Assembly: GCA_963977675.1 (NCBI GenBank)
Contig: CAXBPY010000072.1
Span: 1 to 13,416, forward strand
DNA length: 13,416 bases
Reading direction: 5' to 3'
DNA from: CAXBPY01 sp003455275
Lineage (GTDB): Bacteria > Bacteroidota > Bacteroidia > Chitinophagales > UBA10324
Of this stretch, positions 7,287 to 13,416 are shown one piece after another. Position 1 is the first letter of the stretch. Each line of letters starts with the position of its first letter. Under the pieces are notes generated by a model. That model saw only the letters and a list, made by a program, of their open reading frames with translations. It was not told the origin of the DNA and ran no database searches. A program made the translations under genes and the position numbers.

Positions 7287-8082
7287 ATTATTTGGTTACA
7301 AGTTCGATTATACCCCCGTCGATTTTGTTGACCTTGCTTTAGTTATTCTGCTTACATTCTGGCTTTATCGCCGCATTCGCGGAACACTTGGCATCAACAT
7401 TTTTATAGGCATGCTCGTTATTTATTTTGCTTATCGTGTTGTACGCTTTTTCAAATTAGAAATTCTGACAGATGTGCTCGGGCATTTTGTAAATGCAGGG
7501 GTAATCGTAATTATCATTGTCTTTCAACCAGAGATTCGCAAGTTTCTTCTCACTCTTGGAAATACCAATGTGCTGGAGCGTTTCAAACTTTTCAGAAACC
7601 TCCCACTCAACAAAAAGAAAAGAACACGACAACAGGAATTGCTTATAAGAGAAATTGTTCGTGCACTTGAAAATCTTTCCTCCACCAAAACAGGGGCGCT
7701 AATTGTTTTCACGGATCATTTTCGGTTGCAGGATTTATCAAATCCGGGGGTTCAGATCCGGGCTGATATTTCAGAAAAACTTTTAGAGAGTATTTTCAAT
7801 AAAAACTCTCCGCTCCATGATGGAGCAGTGATTGTTGCCAATCAGAAAATAATTTATGCCGGAAGTGTGTTACCTGTTTCTGAAAGTGGTGAACTTCCGG
7901 CAAGAATTGGTTTGCGTCATCGTTCTGCAGTTGGAGTAACTGAAAATTCAGACGCAATTTCTCTTGTCGTTTCAGAAGAAAGCGGAAATATTTCTTATGC
8001 ACGAAATGGCAAATTATTTCAACAGCTTACCATTGAAGCAACAGAAAAGCTGATACATGATATTATTGTCAAAAAGGTTTGA
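7273..8082 (+). CDS. cdaA: Diadenylate cyclase CdaA (c-di-AMP synthase)
   Basis: A 269-residue membrane enzyme that makes cyclic di-AMP from two ATP, a second messenger tied in other bacteria to osmotic and potassium balance and the cell wall. Residues 15-84 hold three hydrophobic helices, and a short linker leads to the DAC (DisA_N) domain from about 115. The catalytic DGA motif is at 183-185 (LHDGAVIV) and the RHR motif at 215-217 (GLRHRSAVG), both intact. The ATG at 7273 is chosen because it gives the usual CdaA N-terminus; a TTG at 7252 in frame would add seven residues inside folP. The gene overlaps folP by 14 bases in another frame. The pairing of folP with cdaA is common in Bacteroidota. 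The stop codon lies within a hairpin shared with the convergent sulfotransferase gene. Confidence 0.95.
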   Translation: MLLFKLFGYKFDYTPVDFVDLALVILLTFWLYRRIRGTLGINIFIGMLVIYFAYRVVRFFKLEILTDVLGHFVNAGVIVIIIVFQPEIRKFLLTLGNTNVLERFKLFRNLPLNKKKRTRQQELLIREIVRALENLSSTKTGALIVFTDHFRLQDLSNPGVQIRADISEKLLESIFNKNSPLHDGAVIVANQKIIYAGSVLPVSESGELPARIGLRHRSAVGVTENSDAISLVVSEESGNISYARNGKLFQQLTIEATEKLIHDIIVKKV

Positions 8083-8100
8083 TTATTTTTTTATCAAACC
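8071..8100 (-). terminator. Hairpin terminator spanning both convergent stop codons
   Basis: GGTTTGAT (8076-8083) pairs with ATCAAACC (8093-8100) around a nine-base loop. On the minus strand the stem is followed directly by TTTTT (8075-8071), which gives a standard intrinsic terminator for the sulfotransferase gene. On the plus strand the stem is followed by A residues, so it is a poorer terminator for cdaA. The stem contains the cdaA TGA (8080-8082) and touches the TAA (8085-8083) of the opposite gene. Confidence 0.65.
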
Positions 8101-8724
8101 AAAAAGTCCAATCAGAAAATTCTGAAAAATAAATTTAAGTTTTCTCCTGATTCTGAATTTTAGAGAACGCTTCACTTTTTCCTCCCCTTTGTTTGCATAT
8201 GGAAACGGAACATCCGGAATTGGTTTTCCAAGAAAGAAACAAAGTTTCTCCCAACCGTCGCCATTCTTAAAATTCATTACCAAAAAATCAGACGGACGAT
8301 TACTGAAATAATCATAAACATCCTTAAGATGCTCGTTATAGGTTTTTATAATACTATCCTTATTATGTTTAGGAATTCCTTTTCCTCTGCCATAAAGCCA
8401 TTCGTGCATTGGATTGCGGAGATTACCTATGTGTTTATCTAAACTTTTATACCAACCCTCAGCATCACGCTCTGTGAGTATAAATTTACTTCCAGGAAAT
8501 TCCTGGTCAAGTTCCTTGTAGATTTTAGGCCATGGATTGTCGGCTATGGCATCATAGTTATCTAGAAAAGCATAAACTACATTCCATTTTTTTTTCAGAA
8601 TAGGAAATAAAAGCTGATGATTATTTCCAGTTGTCCGATAACCCAATTCTCTTAATGCAATGCGCATGGAAGTGGTGCCGGTTTTCATATATCCAACACA
8701 AATTATTTTAGGGTCACTCCTCAT
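8083..8724 (-). CDS. Sulfotransferase family protein
   Basis: A 213-residue protein of the PAPS-dependent sulfotransferase fold. The 5'-phosphosulfate-binding loop is at the N-terminus (VGYMKTGTTSMRIAL, residues 10-24), and the 3'-phosphate-binding segment reads LTERDAEGWYKSL, with the expected R and S. A PNP-type sulfate carrier is implied, but the acceptor (sugar, lipid or protein) cannot be read from the sequence. The protein is short for the family, and its C-terminus is basic then hydrophobic (RRKLKFIFQNFLIGLFGLI), possibly a membrane-associated tail. No signal peptide is present, so it should be cytosolic. The ATG at 8724 directly precedes the binding loop. It stands alone between cdaA and rplS and faces both, so it may be an insertion into a conserved block. 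Confidence 0.8.
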   Translation of the reverse strand: MRSDPKIICVGYMKTGTTSMRIALRELGYRTTGNNHQLLFPILKKKWNVVYAFLDNYDAIADNPWPKIYKELDQEFPGSKFILTERDAEGWYKSLDKHIGNLRNPMHEWLYGRGKGIPKHNKDSIIKTYNEHLKDVYDYFSNRPSDFLVMNFKNGDGWEKLCFFLGKPIPDVPFPYANKGEEKVKRSLKFRIRRKLKFIFQNFLIGLFGLIKK

Positions 8725-8814
8725 TGGTTTTTATATCGGGCGGCGAAAATAATTTTGATGACTACGGTTCAAACAAAAATTTTGCGACAGATTTTTTTTC
8801 GATTTAGTTTCAAG

Positions 8815-8844
8815 TTGGTAAAGTCCATCATGCTTTTATATTTG
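8815..8844 (+). promoter_or_regulatory. rplS promoter, Bacteroidota type
   Basis: TTG (8815-8817), a 19-base spacer, and TATATTTG (8837-8844): an exact match to the -7 consensus TAnnTTTG at the expected distance from a -33 TTG. The predicted transcript would begin near 8850, giving a leader of about 40 bases. That leader can form a small 5-bp hairpin (CCTGA 8850-8854 with TCAGG 8862-8866). This is the clearest promoter in the window. Confidence 0.7.
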
Positions 8845-8890
8845 CGCTCCCTGAAAATTAATCAGGTCAATTACTCAAAAATTTTTCACT

Positions 8891-9253
8891 ATGGACGCAA
8901 TAAAGTATGTACATGAACAATTAACAGCGAAAAAGAAATTCCCCGATTTTAAAGCCGGTGATAATATCACTGTTAACTATAAGATCATTGAAGGAAATAA
9001 AGAAAGAATCCAGGCATTTCGTGGTGATGTTATTCAGCGACGCGGACATGGAGAAACACAGACTTTCACAGTTCGAAAAATGTCTTCAGGTGTTGGTGTG
9101 GATAGAATTTTTCCACTTTTCTCTCCAAGTATCGAAAGCATAGAAGTGAACAAAAAAGGTCGAGTTCGTCGGGCAAGACTTTATTATCTCCGTGATCTCA
9201 AAGGTAAAAAAGCAAGAATCCAGGAAAAGTTTGCAACAGCTGAAGGAGCATAA
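8891..9253 (+). CDS. rplS: 50S ribosomal protein L19
   Basis: A 120-residue basic protein of the large ribosomal subunit, located at the interface with the small subunit. The conserved L19 core is clear: FKAGDNITVNYKIIEGNKERIQAF (split around residues 20-43), FRGDVIQRRGHG, TFTVRKMSSGVGVDRIFPLFSPSIESIEV and RRARLYYLRDLKGKKARI. Length is normal, with a short C-terminal tail typical of Bacteroidota. The ATG at 8891 has no Shine-Dalgarno sequence ahead of it, only A/T-rich leader. It is a single-gene unit here, with its own promoter and terminator, and is not linked to rpsP, rimM or trmD as in many Proteobacteria and Firmicutes. Confidence 0.98.
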   Translation: MDAIKYVHEQLTAKKKFPDFKAGDNITVNYKIIEGNKERIQAFRGDVIQRRGHGETQTFTVRKMSSGVGVDRIFPLFSPSIESIEVNKKGRVRRARLYYLRDLKGKKARIQEKFATAEGA

Positions 9254-9274
9254 AAATTTTCTAAGAATAATTTT

Positions 9275-9310
9275 AATGCCTGAAAGAAAATCTTTCAGGC
9301 ATTTTTTTTT
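9275..9310 (+). terminator. rplS intrinsic terminator
   Basis: A perfect 13-bp stem, AATGCCTGAAAGA (9275-9287) with TCTTTCAGGCATT (9291-9303), and a run of nine T residues (9302-9310). It lies 21 bases after the rplS stop codon. Confidence 0.95.
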
Positions 9311-9348
9311 GATGCCACCATAATTGCTTATTTAATTGACCGAATTAG

Positions 9349-9450
9349 AGTGAAGAATTTAATTTGTCAGAACTTTCATCCGGAATTTATTTCCTTACTG
9401 TTGAAAGAAATGGAGAGTTGGTGAAATCAGTTAAAGTCGTACTGGAATAA
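9349..9450 (+). pseudogene. Orphan C-terminal tail of a T9SS-sorted protein
   Basis: The frame 9349-9450 reads SEEFNLSELSSGIYFLTVER, then NGELVKSVKVVLE and a TAA stop. NLSELSSGIYFLTVE...VKSVKV is the final third of a T9SS type A sorting domain. An in-frame TAG lies just upstream (9346-9348). No ATG precedes it, and nothing like the first part of the domain (YPNP, DxxGK) is found in the 40 bases up to the rplS terminator. It is followed by its own strong terminator at 9472-9509, as expected for a real gene end. The simplest reading is that the body of a secreted-protein gene was deleted and only its tail remains. The tail is not a copy of the sorting domain in the gene at 9836, whose ending is different. 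Confidence 0.7.
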
Positions 9451-9471
9451 TTTTCACTCATTAAAATTCCT

Positions 9472-9509
9472 AAGCTCCTTCAAAAAAAATTTTGAAGGAG
9501 CTTTTTTTT
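9472..9509 (+). terminator. Terminator of the lost T9SS gene
   Basis: A perfect 14-bp stem, AAGCTCCTTCAAAA (9472-9485) with TTTTGAAGGAGCTT (9490-9503), an AAAA loop and a run of eight T residues (9502-9509). It lies 21 bases after the stop codon of the orphan tail. Confidence 0.9.
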
Positions 9510-9835
9510 CTGTGCGCGATTTATTTACCGAAAGTCGGATAGATTTTCATTTTCTCAATAAAAATATATCTGAAAATTAAGCTGAAATAAATCCCAATAA
9601 TCCTTTTCAGCCTTTGCTATTCCTGTTCAGGCTTTCCTTTTTCCCGTTCAGGGCAACTTTTTTAAAATCACATCGTAACGATTATTCCTCTGTTCAAAAA
9701 CTGAGAACAGACCAAAGAAATCACCATCAATTTACTAAAAGGTTTACACTCCACAGTGTGGAGAAGCAGGCCCCGTTTGCCAACTGCACGAAAGCATGTT
9801 TTTGATTCTGATTAATAATTAAAAAACCTTTCATC
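9510..9835. other. Leader region of the T9SS multidomain gene, with short repeats
   Basis: This 326-base stretch has no gene that I can see. It holds three TTCAG motifs spaced by 20 and 21 bases (9606, 9626 and 9647), the first two heading similar pyrimidine-rich 20-21-bp units. It also holds a palindrome with 7-bp arms, CTCCACA-G-TGTGGAG (9749-9763). A weak promoter-like pair occurs at TTTG (9776-9779) and TGTTTTTG (9797-9804), one mismatch from the -7 consensus, 31 bases before the ATG at 9836. The region probably contains the promoter and untranslated leader of that gene. Confidence 0.5.
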
Positions 9836-11731
9836 ATGAATTTAAACTTTTACAATATAACAACCAACCTTACCAAATTCAATTCGCAAGGTATCAAAGC
9901 AGTTTTGTCAACTTTTCTTCTTTTAGCTCTGATAAGCTGTTCATCTCTTTTCGCGCAAATAGCACCAAGTGCTCCTACCAATGTAACCGCGACTCCTTCT
10001 GCTGTTTGCTCAGGAAGTTCTACAAATCTCAAAGCTATATCGGCGGGTAATCAGATTAGGTGGTATGTAGATGCAACGGGTGGATCATTCATTGGTGTTA
10101 GTAACAGCGGAGCAAACCTTTCTGTCTCGCCGACTGAATCGAAAACTTATTATGCTGAATCCTACAACTCGACCTCAGGTTTATCCAGCCCAACCAGAAC
10201 TGCTATTGCTGTATCGGTTAATATTCCACCCCAAATTACTTCGGTTCCTGCAAATGTTTCTCAAAATAATCAAGCCGGGAGATGTGGTGCCACTGTTTTT
10301 TATCCTGAAGTAACAGTGACCGGAATTCCTTATCCAAGTGTTATTTATTCCAACCCTTCAGGTTCTGATTTTGAAATCGGGACAACAACTGTTTTAACAA
10401 CTGCTGTTAATACATGCGGCAGTTCTTCTCTCTCGTTTGATGTAACTGTAAATGATAATGAAAGTCCCACAATCATTACCCCTCCTTCAATAAACATTAC
10501 TGCTCCTGCTGGTGCATCATCTTTATCAAATGTTGACCTTGGATCTCCGACGGTAACCGACAACTGTGGTTCAGTGAGTATTTCGAATAATGCTCCTTCA
10601 GTTTTTTACGGTGGAACAACAATCGTCACATGGATTGCAAGCGACAATCATGGTCATTCAGCCAGTGCAACGCAAAGTGTAATTGTCACTCTTTCAAATA
10701 CAGCTCCTACATTTTCGGTTTCTCCGACTTCCAGTGTTGGAAATACAATGGCAACCGGAAGTACAACAACTCTTAGCATTTCCTGGAATGATGAAAATGG
10801 AGGCGGTCCTTATACAGTTGAGTTTGATTGGAATGATGGATCTGCTCATACTATAGTTAGTGGAATTTCGTCGCACAATGCTACTGCGTCCCATACCTAT
10901 ACTGCCTCAGGTGTGTATGAACCCACGGTAAAGGTTACAGATGGTGGAGGTTTATACGCGACCACTTCACTTCAATATCTCGCAGTGTATGTAACAGGAA
11001 ACCAATTTGCTACCGGTGGAGGATTTTTCTATCCACCTGCAGGTTCATTGACATCTAACCCTTCGCTTACCGGTAAAGTAAATTTCGGCAGTAACTGTAA
11101 ACCAAAAAACACCGGTGGGTTTCAGGGAGAAATGGAATTAAATTTTCAGGCTGCAAACTTGAAGTTCAAAACTTCTGCTCCAACTGATTGGGAATACCTT
11201 GCAATTTCAGGTTGCTATCTTGCAATCTTCCGAGGTTCCGGAACAATTAATGGTGCAGGAAATTATGGCATCCTTGTTTCTCAAACTGATAAAGACCGTG
11301 TGCCTTCAGTTGCAAACAGAATGCGTGTTAAGATTTGGGATAAGAGTACCGGCAATGTCATATTCGATACTCAGCAAGGAGCAAGTGATAATGAAGCTCC
11401 TACCCTAACCATCTCAAACGGAAGTATTCAAGTTCATGTTCTGAACGGTTGTACTGCAAGACTTGACGAAAATGGAATCCCTATGGAAGGGCTTGAAGCC
11501 TCTGTTTATCCTAACCCGGTTAATTCTAATATGATAATTGATGTACAAAGTTCATCGGATGAGATCGTTCACGCTGAAGTATATGACATGCTTGGTAAAC
11601 TAATTTATAAGGTTCCAGAAATTACTCCGAATTCTACCTTAACTGTGCAATGTGATTTCCCGGTCGGCGTTTACTTCCTTAGAATTACTCAAGGTGAAAA
11701 TTCTCAAATGATGAAATTCGCCAAAGAGTAA
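9836..11731 (+). CDS. Secreted multidomain protein (Ig-like, HYR-like, PKD) with T9SS sorting domain
   Basis: A 631-residue surface or secreted protein. A long N-region precedes a hydrophobic signal segment (21-35); cleavage could be after SLFA (40), but LISC at 32-35 also resembles a lipobox. Residues 46-128 are an Ig-like domain (SAVCSGSSTNL, WYVDATGG, TYYAESYN). Residues 131-287 look like two HYR-type beta domains (ITSVPANVSQ, and SPTIITPPSINITAPAG with TDNCG). Residues 290-386 are a PKD-like domain (FDWNDGSAHT, SHTYTASGVYEPTVKVTD). Residues 387-535 are a conserved post-PKD beta domain (FATGGGFFYPPAGS, GKVNFGSN, GSGTINGAGNYG, RVKIWD, VIFDTQ). Residues 553-631 are a T9SS type A sorting domain (EASVYPNPVNSN, VYDMLGKLIY, GVYFLRITQG). 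No enzyme motif is visible, so a role in adhesion or surface structure is inferred. It is a single-gene unit ending at a strong terminator. Confidence 0.85.
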   Translation: MNLNFYNITTNLTKFNSQGIKAVLSTFLLLALISCSSLFAQIAPSAPTNVTATPSAVCSGSSTNLKAISAGNQIRWYVDATGGSFIGVSNSGANLSVSPTESKTYYAESYNSTSGLSSPTRTAIAVSVNIPPQITSVPANVSQNNQAGRCGATVFYPEVTVTGIPYPSVIYSNPSGSDFEIGTTTVLTTAVNTCGSSSLSFDVTVNDNESPTIITPPSINITAPAGASSLSNVDLGSPTVTDNCGSVSISNNAPSVFYGGTTIVTWIASDNHGHSASATQSVIVTLSNTAPTFSVSPTSSVGNTMATGSTTTLSISWNDENGGGPYTVEFDWNDGSAHTIVSGISSHNATASHTYTASGVYEPTVKVTDGGGLYATTSLQYLAVYVTGNQFATGGGFFYPPAGSLTSNPSLTGKVNFGSNCKPKNTGGFQGEMELNFQAANLKFKTSAPTDWEYLAISGCYLAIFRGSGTINGAGNYGILVSQTDKDRVPSVANRMRVKIWDKSTGNVIFDTQQGASDNEAPTLTISNGSIQVHVLNGCTARLDENGIPMEGLEASVYPNPVNSNMIIDVQSSSDEIVHAEVYDMLGKLIYKVPEITPNSTLTVQCDFPVGVYFLRITQGENSQMMKFAKE

Positions 11732-11756
11732 TGACTAATTAATTTTTTTGAAATCG

Positions 11757-11798
11757 AAAACGGCTGAAGCAACTACCACTTCAGCCGTTTTAGTTTTT
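11757..11798 (+). terminator. Intrinsic terminator of the T9SS multidomain gene
   Basis: AAAACGGCTGAAG (11757-11769) pairs perfectly with CTTCAGCCGTTTT (11779-11791) around a nine-base loop, followed by a T-rich stretch. It begins 25 bases after the stop codon at 11731. Confidence 0.9.
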
Positions 11799-11873
11799 AT
11801 TATTTCACCTGCAATAATTTCAATGAATGTTGAATCATAAAACTGAATAAGTGTCGAAGGTTTTATTTCCTGT

Positions 11874-11881
11874 TACATTTG
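11874..11881 (+). promoter_or_regulatory. Possible -7 element close to the TPR-cyclase start
   Basis: TACATTTG matches the Bacteroidota -7 consensus TAnnTTTG exactly and ends six bases before the ATG at 11888. If it is used, the transcript would be leaderless or nearly so. No TTG-type -33 element is seen at the proper spacing, so the match may be chance. Confidence 0.3.
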
Positions 11882-11887
11882 TTGAAT

Positions 11888-12610
11888 ATGATTTATCGCA
11901 TATTAAGCATCATAAGTTCAATCATCTTATTGACGGGAGCTGCCTTTGGACAAGATGCCCAATTGGATAGTTTGCTCAAGGTTCTAAATAATTCAAAAAG
12001 TGATACCAATAAGGTGAATTTGCTTAACACTATAAGTAAAAAATTTTTTACTTCAAATCCTGAGCGTTCAGTTTTTTATGGTTTGCAATCTGCCGATCTT
12101 GCAAAATCTCTTCACTTCAATCGAGGGCTTGCCTATGCTTACAAGAACACAGGCATTGGTTATTTCTACAAAGGCGAAAACATTGATGCCATAAAATCTT
12201 ATCAGCTTTCGCTTGCCACTTTTGATTCCATGGGTGATAAAAAAGGTGTTGCAAACATTTACTCCAACATGGGAAATGTCTATTACAACCAGGGAGAAGA
12301 TGTGGAAGCGCTTGACTTGTATTTGAAAGCACTGAAGTATGCTGATGAAAGCAAGGACACACTTCGAATGCTAACTGCGCTTGGAAATATTGGAGCGATA
12401 TATGGGAAAAAGAAACAGACCTATGAATTAGCTATTAAGTATTATTTACAGTGTCTCCTGTTAAGCAAATTAAATGGAGACAAAAGTGCTATTGGAATTA
12501 CATGTGCAAATCTTGGTGAGGTATATATGAACAAAGCAACTTACGATTCAGCACATATCTACTTCGATGAGTCTTTAAAAAATGTTGATGGAACAGAAGA
12601 TGCACCCTAA
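11888..12610 (+). CDS. TPR sensor region of a class III nucleotide cyclase, ended by an in-frame TAA
   Basis: 240 residues before the stop. Residues 1-21 are a signal peptide (hydrophobic 6-19, ending FGQ). Residues 40-235 are tetratricopeptide repeats with the usual A/G/Y/A pattern: LAYAYKNTGIGYFYKGENID, then IYSNMGNVYYNQGEDVEALD, then ALGNIGAIYGKKKQTYELAI, then CANLGEVYMNKATYDSA. The region should lie in the periplasm and bind a protein or peptide. The ATG at 11888 starts the signal peptide; a TTG at 11879 would add three residues. The reading frame stops at TAA 12608-12610 in the middle of a repeat and continues open straight after in the same frame. This piece is therefore probably the front half of one broken or mis-sequenced gene, although a stand-alone secreted TPR protein is possible. 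Confidence 0.75.
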   Translation: MIYRILSIISSIILLTGAAFGQDAQLDSLLKVLNNSKSDTNKVNLLNTISKKFFTSNPERSVFYGLQSADLAKSLHFNRGLAYAYKNTGIGYFYKGENIDAIKSYQLSLATFDSMGDKKGVANIYSNMGNVYYNQGEDVEALDLYLKALKYADESKDTLRMLTALGNIGAIYGKKKQTYELAIKYYLQCLLLSKLNGDKSAIGITCANLGEVYMNKATYDSAHIYFDESLKNVDGTEDAP

Positions 12611-12622
12611 ACGCTGAATGAT

Positions 12623-13416
12623 ATGGGTGCGCTTTTCATGCTCGAACATGATTATGATAAAGCAATAGAGTTTCAAACCCGCGCTGCAAAACTGGCGAAA
12701 GATTTAGATCTGAAATCGGATTGGGCCATTGCATTAATTGGTTTGGGGAAATCTTATAAAGCGAAAAATGATTTAACAAATGCAACAACAAAATTTTTGG
12801 AAGCTGAACCCATCGCAATTGATGTAGATGCCAAGTATTCGTTGAAAGAAATTTACCAGGGGCTTTCTGAGATCTATTCAGAAAAGAATGATTTCAAAAA
12901 CACTTCCAAGTATCAGGGGCTTTTACTCGCAGTGAAAGATTCCATATACAATTTAGAAACTGATAAAAAATTAGGAACGCTTCAGTTCACTTTTGATTTG
13001 GACAAACAGAAAAATCAAATCAACCTTCTCACGAAAGATCAGGAAATTCAGCAGCAGGAAATTGAAAGACAGAAGTTAGTTCGCAATGGTTTCATTGGAG
13101 GATTCGCAATTGTGTTGGTATTTTCTTTCCTCGTTTATCGTCAGCGAAACAGAATTAAGAAAGAAAAGAAACGGAGCGACGAATTGCTTCTCAATATTCT
13201 TCCTGAAGAAACTGCTGAAGAACTGAAAGAAACCGGAACAGCGAAAGCCAAGAGTTACGAAATGGTTTCTGTTCTCTTCACTGATTTCAAAAACTTCACG
13301 CTCGCTTCTGAAAAACTTTCACCCGAAGAATTGGTAAAAGAAATTGATTACTGCTTTGGCGAGTTTGATAAAATCATCACTTCACTTGGTTTGGAAAAAA
13401 TAAAAACCATTGGCGA
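12623..13416 (+). CDS. Class III adenylate/guanylate cyclase with TPR, coiled coil and membrane anchor (partial, runs off window)
   Basis: This continues the preceding frame beyond the TAA at 12608-12610 and is open to the window end. The first in-frame ATG is at 12623. The order is: two to three more TPR-like repeats (MGALFMLEHDYDKAIEFQTR, then IALIGLGKSYKAKNDLTNA, then IYQGLSEIYSEKNDFKNTS); a coiled coil at about 12990-13080; one membrane helix at about 13090-13140 (FIGGFAIVLVFSFLVY) with basic residues after it; a linker LLLNILPEETAEELKETG; and the start of a class III cyclase domain (VSVLFTDFKNFT), whose Asp is a metal ligand. The window ends in KTIG, just before the usual DAYM. The family makes cAMP or cGMP in response to the periplasmic TPR domain. 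If started at 12623, the product would lack its signal peptide and most repeats, so correct topology is doubtful without read-through. Confidence 0.75.
   Translation, partial: MGALFMLEHDYDKAIEFQTRAAKLAKDLDLKSDWAIALIGLGKSYKAKNDLTNATTKFLEAEPIAIDVDAKYSLKEIYQGLSEIYSEKNDFKNTSKYQGLLLAVKDSIYNLETDKKLGTLQFTFDLDKQKNQINLLTKDQEIQQQEIERQKLVRNGFIGGFAIVLVFSFLVYRQRNRIKKEKKRSDELLLNILPEETAEELKETGTAKAKSYEMVSVLFTDFKNFTLASEKLSPEELVKEIDYCFGEFDKIITSLGLEKIKTIG

Noticed and set aside
9364..9450. A 28-codon small gene from TTG at 9364
   Set aside because: The peptide is plainly the end of a T9SS sorting domain and lacks a signal peptide and any visible ribosome-binding site. A gene remnant explains it better.
12608..12610. 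Stop codon reassignment
   Set aside because: TAA ends several intact genes in the window (folP, rplS, the T9SS multidomain gene and the sulfotransferase).

Overview
This is AT-rich bacterial chromosome that reads as Bacteroidota. Three things point there. There are two complete type IX secretion (T9SS, type A) C-terminal sorting domains plus a stranded piece of a third. The gene neighbourhood is a DUF1599 gene, a BT_3928-type DoxX gene, folP and cdaA. The best promoter, in front of rplS, fits the Bacteroidota pattern TTG / TAnnTTTG. Start sites mostly lack a Shine-Dalgarno sequence. Genus cannot be settled from this window.

Layout. (1) 158-3654, minus strand: a short T9SS-sorted secreted protein followed 14 bases later by a 997-residue repetitive surface protein that ends in a phage-tail-spike-type S74 intramolecular chaperone domain. 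(2) 3818-5562, minus strand: a two-gene unit of a DoxX/thioredoxin-fold membrane protein (BT_3928 family) and the biotin transporter subunit BioY, with a strong hairpin between them at the bioY ribosome-binding region. (3) 5803-6357, minus strand: a DUF1599 protein built of two similar halves, started by TTG. It is divergent from folP. (4) 6450-8082, plus strand: folP (dihydropteroate synthase) overlapping cdaA (membrane diadenylate cyclase) by 14 bases. (5) 8083-8724, minus strand: a small sulfotransferase-like gene that abuts cdaA tail to tail. A single hairpin contains both stop codons. (6) 8837-9310: rplS (ribosomal protein L19) as a single-gene unit with a good promoter and a strong terminator. 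(7) 9311-9835: 525 bases without an intact gene, holding the orphaned tail of a T9SS-sorted protein with its own terminator, then a leader with short repeats. (8) 9836-11731: a 631-residue secreted multidomain protein (Ig-like, HYR-like, PKD, a conserved post-PKD beta domain, T9SS sorting domain), with a terminator. (9) 11888 to the window end: a TPR / transmembrane / class III nucleotide cyclase gene, split by one in-frame TAA and then cut by the window edge.

How it fits together. The core block (DUF1599, DoxX, folP, cdaA, rplS) is housekeeping: folate synthesis, c-di-AMP signalling, translation and probable envelope redox. Around it lie typical accessory genes of gliding or surface-active Bacteroidota, namely secreted adhesin-like proteins and a sensor cyclase. 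I see no CRISPR array, insertion sequence, tRNA or rRNA, and no convincing new defence or mobile system. The observations most worth checking are the in-frame stop in the cyclase gene, the orphan T9SS tail after rplS, the hairpin shared by two convergent stop codons, and the hairpin in front of bioY.
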